A stretch of 64,000 nt of DNA, taken from the NCBI GenBank assembly GCA_023213395.1, contig CM041465.1, forward strand, positions 115,079,741 to 115,143,740, read 5' to 3'. The stretch comes from Cycas panzhihuaensis. Taxonomy: Eukaryota > Cycadophyta. A program made the translations under genes and the position numbers. The stretch's first letter is position 1. Each line of letters opens with the position of its first letter. The notes under the pieces are model-generated. The model saw only the letters and a program-made list of their open reading frames with translations, ran no database searches and was not told where the DNA came from. Below are positions 22,382 to 31,085 of the stretch, in pieces.

Positions 22382-22591
22382 AATTTTATTGCCGTAGAAA
22401 CTTCCACCAATGACGTGATGCATGGACAATTCAAGGATACTGTTACTAGGATGGAGCTTGAATCTTATCTTATGAATGTTGCTCCAGTAGAGTTGCTTCT
22501 GGGTGCATCACTATTGTCTCCTACTGAAAAGCTATTCTTGGAATTTGATGGACTTGCATCCAATGTTCGTATTGAGCATACTTCATATGAT
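22382..22591 (+). pseudogene. MSH3: Captured fragment of DNA mismatch repair gene MSH3 (MutS connector domain)
   Basis: Seventy in-frame codons match the part of plant MSH3 that follows the mismatch-binding domain. Recognisable pieces are AVETSTNDVMHGQFKDT, RMELESYLMNVAPVELLLG, PTEKLFLEF and ASNVRIEHTS. Plant MSH3 has the same order: a VGVEISTGEVVY-type strand, then SPAELLLG, TEKFL and SNVRVERAS. In the intact protein this domain connects mismatch recognition to the ATPase. Here the ATPase and mismatch-binding parts are absent and a TGA ends the frame at 22592. The fragment is on the strand opposite to element E, so element transcripts would be antisense to MSH3. Recognised from memory of the family, not by a search. 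Confidence 0.8.
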
Positions 22592-22665
22592 TGAAGTTAC
22601 AATGCGCTGGTGTAGTGATGATAAAAAAGGTTTGACCTTGTAGCTGAGAGAAGTCACTCTAGCCA

Positions 22666-22824
22666 GAAATTACAAAAATGGGGTATGTGAGTGATCTTGT
22701 TTTGGGAGAGGATGAGCTTGCATATGGTAATAATGCTACATGTGCACTACTCGAGAAGTATGGCTAGACTCCACGATTAGGGATGACTCCGTTAAGAACA
22801 CCACAGAGAACTTTTGGGGGAGAA
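22666..22824 (+). pseudogene. CDC5: Captured fragment of splicing factor gene CDC5
   Basis: Frame 22666-22824 reads ITKMGYVSDLVLGEDEL, then NNATCALLEKYG, a TAG (22765) in place of a Gln codon, and TPRLGMTPLRTPQRTFGG. Plant CDC5 proteins (MYB-related, part of the Prp19/NineTeen spliceosome complex) contain the same succession: KMGYASDLL, ATRALLANYSQTPR and GMTPMRTPQRTP. It comes from the threonine-proline-rich part behind the MYB repeats, and neither the MYB repeats nor the rest is present. It lies about 75 bp behind the MSH3 piece in a different frame, so the two are not one gene. One stop and several substitutions show it is not functional. Confidence 0.82.
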
Positions 22825-23235
22825 GTGTCTGTTGCATATGTTTGTCTTGATATTGGATTCACTGCCTGATCTTCCAAATTATTGGACAATCTACCAATTA
22901 GTAAAATAAGCTTCTTATTGGCTAAATAAACATGTTTAGTAATGCTTCCTCACTTTCTCTTTGAAAGTTTTAAAACAAAGATTCTGTCATTCTGGTTTCA
23001 CAATAAAACTTTGGTTATAGTGTCTTTTGAACACTAGTTATACATAGCACAGTACTTTGGTTATATAAAAACACTATGGTTATACCATATATAGTGTATA
23101 GGTTACACAAAACTAATACTGGTGATATGAAATTTACTATATCATGCTCAACCAGCCTATGGGTCCCTAGTAGCCTCCAGTTATGGTGCTGATATGTTCA
23201 GTTGCTGCATTGAAATTGTGGTTCCAGGTTCTAGG
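22825..23235. other. Spacer between captured gene fragments
   Basis: Mostly AT-rich with no identifiable protein. The end (about 23150-23230) reads coding-like, for example PAYGSLVASSYGADM, and may belong to another captured exon that I cannot name. Confidence 0.35.
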
Positions 23236-23328
23236 GTTGATCATATTACCTAAGTTGTCTTTGAGACTGCTCGAAAGAGGCATGGGAAACTATGCTCCAT
23301 TGATAAGGCTAATGTTTTGGAGGCATCA
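23236..23328 (+). pseudogene. Captured fragment of 3-isopropylmalate dehydrogenase gene (leucine biosynthesis)
   Basis: Thirty-one codons read VDHIT, a TAA, VVFETARKRHGKLCSIDKAN and VLEAS. Plant isopropylmalate dehydrogenases have the nearly identical block IDRIARVAFETARKRRGKL followed by CSVDKANVLDAS. This is a conserved core of the enzyme that includes the substrate-binding Lys-Ala-Asn. The normally following LWR segment is replaced by unrelated sequence, so the capture ends at a sharp edge, perhaps an exon boundary. Only about 8% of the enzyme is present. Its neighbours are fragments of MSH3 and CDC5 on the same strand. Confidence 0.85.
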
Positions 23329-23416
23329 CCACTCTAGCAGGAGAGGGATTCACAGTTGGGTGAAATGTCTCAGGATTTCCTTGTTGAGGATTTCAAGAGT
23401 CAAGGATCATACGTAG
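23329..23416 (+). pseudogene. Coding-like tail behind the dehydrogenase fragment, unidentified
   Basis: In the same frame after one TAG, the sequence reads QERDSQLGEMSQDFLVEDFK followed by SQGSYVVYNVP. The composition is protein-like but not that of isopropylmalate dehydrogenase. It may be a piece of a further captured gene. It ends at a T-rich tract from about 23430. Confidence 0.3.
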
Positions 23417-23429
23417 TTTATAATGTGCC

Positions 23430-24019
23430 AGATTTTTTTTTTTTTTTAATTTTTAATTTTTTTAATTTTTTATTTTTAACACAGGCATCATAAACTGGGT
23501 ATGGCGTTGAATACGTCACACAAGAGAACCAAGGTGATAATGGTCAAAGAGTATTTTATTCTTGAGAAAAAATATAAAAAAGAAACAATCTAAGACCACA
23601 TATAGGTTTATCATATAAGTTGGTTTATGTCACAAGCAGAATATAGATGAGGATAAATCAATATAATAAGAAGTATATATTTATATCCAAAGAAAAATTT
23701 TTGCAGTTTATTTTTATGAATTTATCCCAAAAAGAGGAAAATTTTTAAAAAGAATATGTATTTGTATCTAAGACATTTTAAATGTACTGGAGCAAGTATA
23801 TGAAAGAACTAAGAAATAAATATTTGAATCTAAAAATATTTCAAATATGTTGCTTTGTATATGTTTAAATCTAAAAATGAAATAAGAAGAACTTGGAAAT
23901 GTAGTTGTAGTAAGCTTCTTCAAAAATTTAAATGCATTCTCCAATATATAAATCTGTTATATATACTTCTTCAAATGGTTGAATATGCCCAAAAAATTAT
24001 AGATATGTAACAAACTTGA
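23430..24019. other. Element E interior, AT-rich
   Basis: It begins with a T-rich tract (23430-23480). No coding signal. Confidence 0.5.
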
Positions 24020-24690
24020 AAATATAGTCAAATATATGATGAAAAATATAGATCTGAAATGAAATATAGTGGATATGAACTTAATGTTACAGATCTAAAA
24101 TAAATATATAAAAAATATTAAAATAACTACTGAATAAATAGATTTGAAGTGAGATATAGTAGATTTGAAGTAAAAGTTACAGATCTTGAAGAAAACTTTG
24201 GTAATTTTTGCATGCAACTGATCTCCTTCATAGATTTGTGAAAACTACTACATAAATAGATAGAAATCTGCTTGAAAATAGTCGAATATATAATATGATA
24301 TGCAGATCTAAAAAAATATAAAAGAAATAGACATAAATCTACTTGAAAAATGCCAAATATTTGATAAAAAAATATAGATCTGAGAAAATATATCACAAAT
24401 ATGAAAAAAACTTGTATAAATCTTGCATGTAGCTGAAAATCCTTCACAAATTTTTAAAAAAATGTAGCTTGTAGCTAAAATCTGCTGATCTCCTTCGTAG
24501 ATCTGGAAATATAGACAAGAATCTGCAAAAAAATGGTAAAACATATGATAAAAAAATATAGATATGAAGAAATATAGCTCAAATCTAAGAAAAAAACTTG
24601 GATAAATGTGGCTTGCTACTGAAATCCTTCACAGATCTACATAACTATGTGAATAAATCTGAAATATACTTATTATATCATAAAAAATAA
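24020..24690 (-). repeat. Degenerate tandem repeat, period about 185 bp, in the element E leader
   Basis: The composite block AATATAGATCTGAG - AACTTGTATAAATCTTGC - TAGCTGAAAATCCTTCACA near 24370-24455 recurs with changes near 24556-24637. The block GATCTCCTTCATAGATTTG near 24218 recurs near 24487. About three imperfect copies lie just inside the 5' LTR. Confidence 0.6.
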
Positions 24691-24840
24691 CTCAATAATA
24701 AGTAAATCTTGATGAAAAATATATGAAACTTACTAAAAAAAGTTGCAGAAAATAAGTTTAACTAGTATTTGCTTCCTTGAGTAAATCTACCTCAAAATCT
24801 TCTTGCTTCTTTAAAAATTTTCAATAGACCAGTAATCGTT

Positions 24841-24853
24841 TACTTTGATACCA
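24841..24853 (-). promoter_or_regulatory. Element E primer binding site
   Basis: The minus strand reads TGGTATCAAAGTA two bases after the 5' LTR end CCTACA. The first eight bases match the initiator tRNA-Met type site exactly. Confidence 0.85.
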
Positions 24854-24855
24854 AA

Positions 24856-25265
24856 TGTAGGAAAAAATATGCAAGGAGAACATTGCAAAAAATATATAAA
24901 AATCACATAGATCAATATTGCATCATAGCATTATAACTTCAACATGAAAGTACTTTGTATTCAATCCATATTGTAGTGAAGAGGGTTACAAATTTCCTAA
25001 TAAGGGCGATGTCTAAAGACACCAGGGTTGCACACCCCTTAATATTGGGGGAGGAAAGAAACTCCTCAACCCTTGAAATTTAAATTGATAATAAAATAAT
25101 GCTAACTTAACTCAAATAAAACTAACTCAAATTAACTTAAATCAAATCAAATCTTACCTTAACTTACCTACACATGTTGAGCACCCGCATGTATAAAATG
25201 AGATTAATGAGGTGTACAATCCTGGTTGGAAGGTGGGAGTGGAGTGATGGCGATTAATTCCAACA
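24856..25265 (-). repeat. Element E 5' LTR
   Basis: Direct repeat of 19320-19737 lacking an 8-bp stretch near 25047. On the minus strand it starts TGTTGG and ends CCTACA. AAGAA follows at 25266-25270. Confidence 0.93.
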
Positions 25266-25270
25266 AAGAA

Positions 25271-25985
25271 TATAACTCCATAGTGAAAAATGATACATGG
25301 GAATTGGTTGACCTTTCTCCCAATAAAAAGGCTATTGGTACCAAGTGGGTTTACAAAACTAAATTCAGATCTGATGGATCAATTGACAAACATTAAGCTA
25401 AACTGGTAGCAAAAGGTTATACCCAAAGAGAAGGCGTCTATTATAGTGAAACATTTATCCTTGTTGCATATATGGAAATCGTTAACATGATGATGAGTTT
25501 GGCTATACAAATGGGATAGGATGTTTACCAACTGGATATTAAAAGCATATTTCTTAATAAGCACATTGAAGAAGATATCTATGTCTCTCAACCCCAAGGT
25601 TTTGAAGTTAGAGGGAAAGAAGACAAAGTGTATAAGATTAAAAAGGTACTCTATGAATTAAAGCAAGCTCCCAAGGTATGGTATTCCTGAATTAACAAAT
25701 ATTTTAGAGATCAAGGATTCAAAAGATCTCAATAAGATCCAAACTTATATATCAAGATCAAAGGAGACTCCATTTTAATAGTGGGACTTTATGTAGATGA
25801 CCTTATCTACACTAGAAATAACTCCAATGTTTTGTAAAACTTTAAAGAAGAAATGTGTAAAAAGTTTGAGATGATAGATTTAGATTTAATGTATTACTTC
25901 TCAAGTTTAAAAGTATGGCAAGATGAAGATGCCATCTTTACTTCTTAAAGGAAGTATACCTTGGACTTATTTCAAAAGTTTAAGA
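25271..25985 (+). pseudogene. Element D reverse transcriptase, decayed
   Basis: It continues the pol frame after element E. Motifs are VKNDTWELVDLSPNKKAIGT, KWVYKTKFRSDGSIDKH, GYTQREGVYYSETF, QLDIKSIFLNKHIEEDIYV, KVLYELKQAPKVWYS and the catalytic LYVDDLIYTRNN (about 25787). At least seven stops interrupt it, most explainable as CAA/CAG to TAA/TAG or TGG to TGA/TAG. Confidence 0.9.
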
Positions 25986-26740
25986 TGAATGATTGTAAAC
26001 CTCTAGTAACTCCCACTAAAGTTTGGATTAAGTTATCTAAACTAGATGATTTTGCACCTGTGGATCCCACACTCTATAGATAATTAATTAACAGTCTAAT
26101 TTATTTAACTTCAACATGACCCGATATTATATATACAGCTAGTATAGTGTCCAGATTTATGTAAGATCCCAAGACTACTCATTGGTAAGCAATAAAAAGG
26201 ATCTTATAATTTCTCAAAGGTACAATAGAATATGGGTTACATTATAAATCTTTATTAAATTTCAAATTGACTGGGTATACCGATTCAGATTGTGCAGGCA
26301 ACATTGATGATAGGAAATCCACTTTAGGTTATACTTTTAGTTTGGGTTTAGTAGTTATAGTATGGAGCACTAAGAAATAGAATACAATTTCCCTATCTAT
26401 AGTAGAAGAAGAATATAAAGTAACAGTTTTTGGTGCATGTGAAACTGTATGGCTATGATGACTCCTAGAAGGCTTTTAGATGGAATAGAAAGGGCCAACT
26501 AAAATTTGGTGTAACAATCAAAGCACCATTTAGATGACGTAGAATCTAGTCTTTCATTGCAGAACCGAGCACATCGAAACTCAATATCACTTCATTCAAG
26601 AATTAGTTCAAGCAAGTAAGATTGAGCTAGTATATTATAGCATTGAAGACTAAATAACATCTATATTCATAGAGCCATTGGTAAAGATCAAATTTCATAA
26701 ATTTAGAGATAAACTTGGAGTTCTATATAATGGATATTAT
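25986..26740 (+). pseudogene. Element D RNase H and polyprotein end, decayed
   Basis: NSLIYLTST, TASIVSRFM, FLKGTIEYGLHY and TGYTDSDCAGNIDDRKSTLG (first Asp) are followed by LSIVEEEYKVTVFGACE (Glu) and WCNNQSTI, where the normal Asp of the DNQ motif is Asn. RTEHIETQYHFIQELVQ and the closing SIFIEPLVKIKFHKFR complete the copia C-terminus. More than ten stops are present. Confidence 0.9.
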
Positions 26741-26749
26741 GGGGGAGAA
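26741..26749 (+). promoter_or_regulatory. Element D polypurine tract
   Basis: GGGGGAGAA lies directly before the 3' LTR. Confidence 0.8.
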
Positions 26750-27060
26750 AGTTGGGATAATGCTTATTATTGAGACATGTATAGCCATCCTCGAGCCCCC
26801 AAATGGCACCTCAGGCCACTAAATGTTGCCATGTAGCCTCCGCAACTAACTAAGATAAGTATACTGTATTATTTTATTTATTTTTTATTATTTAGACTAA
26901 CATCATGTTGAGGCGATCCACCATCTCTCCAAAATTATAAATTGAAGGGGAATACCTCCTTGGTGTTTTTTAACACTACTAAATATTCTACAGAAGATTT
27001 TACTCTCAAGCTATGGATACGTGACTTTGTGATCGACTTGCTCTACTCCTCAGTCCAACA
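26750..27060 (+). repeat. Element D 3' LTR
   Basis: It pairs with 11776-12088. Its first two bases are AG in place of TG, and it ends GTCCAACA. It is followed by AATTT, the probable mutated target duplication. Confidence 0.92.
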
Positions 27061-27065
27061 AATTT

Positions 27066-28380
27066 GGACATTGCATTATGAAAATTTTATTTAGTAAACT
27101 TTAGTAAGTAATTTTTAGCATGCTAAAAATGAGGTTTTTTAATCATTTGAGGCATGTTTTGGCATTTCTTTTAATGAGTTTAAAATCTCATTAGCACATG
27201 TTAATATAAGTAAATATATGATGATAAGTTTAGATATATGTTTGGTTAGTAAATAATAAAAAGAGACACATTAAAGTTTAATTATTACATATTATAGCTC
27301 AAAAATTTAAGTTGTGAAGTATATACGAGGCTAGTTTGATGGATAATGATACATGTATATATTAAAATAATTAGATGATTCCCCTATAGAATTGAATACA
27401 TTTGATATAGTATTGTATACTACTAATTAAATAAATTTGATATAAAGTTGATAAAAAGTTAATAAAATCACTTGATTTTGGTTAAGTGAATGATGGATAC
27501 AAGGACACAAAAGATATCGCCTAAATGATTGGAAGATTATTTGAGTTAGTTGTTGATGAGTTACTCATTTGATATGAGATGAGTAGAGGTCTTATAAATT
27601 TGATTAATTGATTGATTGCTAATAATGGTTATAGGTTATCTATAAAACTAAGTACAACTATTGAGAAGTCTAACTAATATATGTTTTTGACTAGAAATTT
27701 GATAACTATGTATGATAAGAGATGTTAAGAACTTTACACATGTTACCTTATTAAAAATAAATTGATAGGTGAGTTAATACACCTTATTCCTAGAGTTAGT
27801 TGTTTTAAGAATTGATTATTAAAAGATTGATTTCTAAAGAAAGATGTAAGTGTTACCTTGCATAGAATTGTCGATGGAGGTAGTACATGAGTTTTTCCAT
27901 ATCTTGTAGGGTAAGAGGTGAGAGAAAATTCACAAGATATTCTTATTTAGTGGTAATATGTTATTTTTTATATATGAAACTAATAAACCATGTATAAAAA
28001 ATACTTCCTAATTAATGAACCGTTATAGTGGTTAGTTATTCATGTATTTTAGCATATGGTTATTACTTTATTTGGACATCATTAAATTAGTTTTATTGAT
28101 GAGTTGATAAGTTTGTTTTATATATTATATATGGAATATATAAAATTGTCATTAAAAAATTTCATATAATATACTGAGTTATGAGTCATATTTAATTAAT
28201 GATTTATAAGTGGTGATGTATGTTAATGATATGACATTTAGTTGTAAGAGATAAGCTATGATGGAGATAGGTTTGATAATGTATATATACAAGTGATATA
28301 AGAAACATGATGAATAAGTGATTTAACATGAAGATTCAATGTGAAGATTATAAACATATTTGAATTCTATAAGTTAAACA
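27066..28380. other. Element A internal sequence, last part
   Basis: AT-rich, without recognisable coding. It leads into the element A polypurine tract. Confidence 0.5.
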
Positions 28381-28391
28381 TTAAGAGGGAG
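28381..28391 (+). promoter_or_regulatory. Element A polypurine tract
   Basis: TTAAGAGGGAG directly precedes the right LTR, as in many copia elements. Confidence 0.7.
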
Positions 28392-28910
28392 TATTAGAAT
28401 ATTAAATTTCACAAAAGTTAATATAATGTTTAATTAATAAATAAGTGGTCATTGGTTGATACGAAAGGTTCTTATACATGATCTTATTAGTTTATGTATT
28501 AGTAAAATATCATTAGATTATGATGATGATACAATTATATAAGGGAAATTTATATATTATAAGGTAAATTAGATTACCCAGTCCTCCTTATGAGGCCAGA
28601 TGACTCATTATGAGGATTATTGATTTTCATTCATTAATATGAGATCTCATATATATTTGGAGGTGGTTTTTCCATTTATGGGTTTTTCACATTAAATATA
28701 GTATCACATATAATGATTACATGATTGATTTTTTACCCTTATCTTTATTCCTTTATTATATTCATTATTTTGTTGATCAATCATATGATTACATTTAGTT
28801 ACTTGCTAGATTATATAAGTTATTATTAATGTTAACATCTTATGACAACTTATATAAAAATTTTAACATCATATTAAAGTTTTTATATAATTCATTTCAT
28901 AAATTGTAAT
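28392..28910 (+). repeat. Element A 3' LTR
   Basis: Direct repeat of 868-1365 with clearly higher divergence than any other LTR pair in the nest. The end is uncertain by about 10 bp. Confidence 0.72.
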
Positions 28911-30524
28911 AAGGGTTGTGGTTTTTCAACTCAATTTTCTCCTTAAGATGTGGCCTTATGTAGAAGGTACTAAAAATAGACAAAATAGGAGTAGGTTTAT
29001 ATTGCTTTGTAGGTAAATTCTAATGAACCATGCATACAAATTTAGTATAAAGGACCAATAGGTACAGTAACCAATTGCCTATATGTACTGATAGATGTTT
29101 AGTTTTTAATAAGGATACAACATAATTTTTTAGTAGTGTATATGAAAAGGATTATATATTAAAGGGGATAATATTAGATAATATTTAATCTTGGTCTAGG
29201 AGATTAGTGTGTACCTATTTAATGTGTATTATAGGATCACGAGATATACACTTCTTAATGTAGTAGTCATAGATTAATTAGGAGGTTCTAGAATATGATT
29301 AGATAGTTATAAGGTGGCATGCATTATAAATATATATTGATTTTTCATAATATAATTAGAGATAATAATTTTTTATAAGTATATTATGTTTTGTATTTGT
29401 ACTTATTTTATTTATTACACTTATATGGTATTATAGTCTTAATGTATTTTTTATTATCTATTAATGATATAAAATTATATATTTTTAATAAATAGTATAT
29501 TAAAATCCATGGTGTGTAAGGGGGAGAGGGTATAGAAGGAAAGAAGGCTAAGATGAATTGGTATTAGGAAAGGCATTAGATTTTAGGATGAGTTATAGGT
29601 AGAACTTTGATGTTATTAAGCCTAACTATAAAGCCTAGGCTACTTTTCAATTATTTATACATTTTATTAGCACATATTAGTTTATTACGGGGTGGTTATA
29701 TGTTATGAAGTTTGTGGGATTACTTGAGTAAGTTTTTGAGGAGTATGAAGGGGTTGGCAGGGGAGTTATTCATACTATAAGTTTTGAGAGTTTATAACCA
29801 CTATACTTCTAAGATGGTATTTGATCTTTTAATAAAAGGGTTATAAAAGTCAAATACTAGGTGGTAGGTGCCTATTTAAATGTGAAGGTTTTTAGTTATT
29901 TTTGCATAATAGAGCTTATAGTAGTTAAGTAGGGATTACTATAAGACTAAGTATCGGGTAAGTATGATATCAATAAAGTTGAGTAGCATGCCACTATCAA
30001 TGAGGATAATTATGGGGGTCTTGTAGACTATACCTATCATTGTTAAGGGCTTAGGGAAAGAGGTAGAGGAGACAAATATTAGGAAGACATTAGGTCTAGG
30101 ATCTAAGGAAATCTCTTAGGATAGATCATTAGTTAAATCATATTTCAAGTCTAAATCATTATCCATGAAGAAGTTAAGGTCAATCTTAAGGACCATTTGT
30201 TTATATTTATACCTTAGGATGATTGTGGACTCACTTCTTTGAGCACTTGATACAAAGGATAAACTCTCTTCACCAATTTATTATGGATATAGGGACCCAA
30301 AGAGGATATGGAGATTACCCTATTGTTCGATGTTATGAATCATCTTATTGTTACTACTGCTAATTTACTAGATAATGGTGTTAGTAGAAGGTTAGGTCCT
30401 ATTTAGGAACTACTAAATTCTCTACAACAAATTTAACTTCAGCTGCATTAACCATGGATATGGCCTCTCTAAGTATGGTTGAAGGCACTATCTTGAGGCA
30501 TATTTGAATGTGGTCTTTGAATTT

Positions 30525-30669
<145 letters not shown>

Positions 30670-31071
30670 AAAGTTTGCTAATGAAGTGTTTGGGAGACTT
30701 GATTCTATAGTGTTTAAAACTTATTAGTGTATGCTTTAATGTATATTATCTTCCTCAAATAAGTGAACTGGTTAAAGAAGGATTAGCTCCATGTTTCTTC
30801 ATATTAATCAAAGAAATAAGTACAAAATGAAGCCCAAGTACGAGTGGTAGAATTCTTATATTGCCATTAGTAATACCAATGATGGGCTTTGCCTTCGAGG
30901 TGAATGGAGTAAATATTATTTAGTCATTAAGAGATATAGGTGTAAGGGAGAAATATGATTTTGGCTTCTTGATCCAACTATGGGTTGTATCTCAATTAAA
31001 GTTTAGGTGGAAGGTGAAGATAGTAATTTTATAATAGGGCAAGTACTAATATGGCAAGGGAAGAGGTGGGT

Positions 31072-31085
31072 GGGGGGGGGGGGGG
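31072..31085 (+). repeat. Poly-G run (about 14 G)
   Basis: Homopolymer within a GGTGG-rich stretch. Confidence 0.85.

Larger units (their letters stand above)
19320..25265 (-). mobile_element. Element E: non-autonomous LTR element carrying host gene fragments
   Basis: LTRs (19320-19737 and 24856-25265) and the target duplication AAGAA define it. On the minus strand the 5' LTR is followed by TGGTATCAAAGTA, a tRNA-Met primer site, and the 3' LTR is preceded by the purine tract AAGGTGGAGAA, which fixes the orientation as minus. The LTRs differ at about 45 of 410 positions plus one 8-bp indel (about 11%). Instead of gag-pol, the 5.1-kb interior has only a gag start near the 3' end and a block (about 21,960-23,420) of plus-strand fragments of cellular genes: MSH3, CDC5 and isopropylmalate dehydrogenase. 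It sits inside pol of element D and must have moved with help from another copia element. Confidence 0.92.
11776..27060 (+). mobile_element. Element D: old Ty1/copia retrotransposon split by a LINE and by element E
   Basis: LTRs lie at 11776-12088 and 26750-27060, with a tRNA-Met primer site (TGGTATCAGA) after the first and a purine tract (GGGGGAGAA) before the second. The 5-bp flanks are GATTT and AATTT, probably one target duplication with a transition. Coding order is gag (from about 16543), protease, integrase, then after the E insertion RT and RNase H. The LTRs differ at about 59 of about 305 aligned positions by my count (about 19%), and the frames carry dozens of stops. The leader is unusually long (about 3.1 kb without the LINE). 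Confidence 0.92.
868..28910 (+). mobile_element. Element A: outermost LTR element, non-coding, split by two later insertions
   Basis: Two similar sequences of about 500 bp in the same orientation (868-1365 and 28392-28910) lie 27 kb apart. The left copy is followed by a copia-like primer binding site (TGGCATAAGAGC), and the right copy is preceded by a purine tract (AAGAGGGAG). After removal of element B (1559-9907) and element D (11776-27060), about 3.4 kb of internal sequence remains (1366-1558, 9914-11770, 27066-28380). That sequence shows no gag or pol similarity, so this looks like a large non-autonomous derivative, the oldest member of the nest. A target duplication is not clear: the flanking ATAGC and ATAAG match only in part. 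Confidence 0.7.

Noticed and set aside
23183-23416. Open frame of 77 codons with basic composition
   Set aside because: It is the wrong frame: the frame shifted by one carries the isopropylmalate dehydrogenase similarity.
24127-24544. Minus-strand frames of about 80-106 codons rich in Phe, Ile and Ser
   Set aside because: They come from the degenerate 185-bp repeats of the element E leader and lack any domain.
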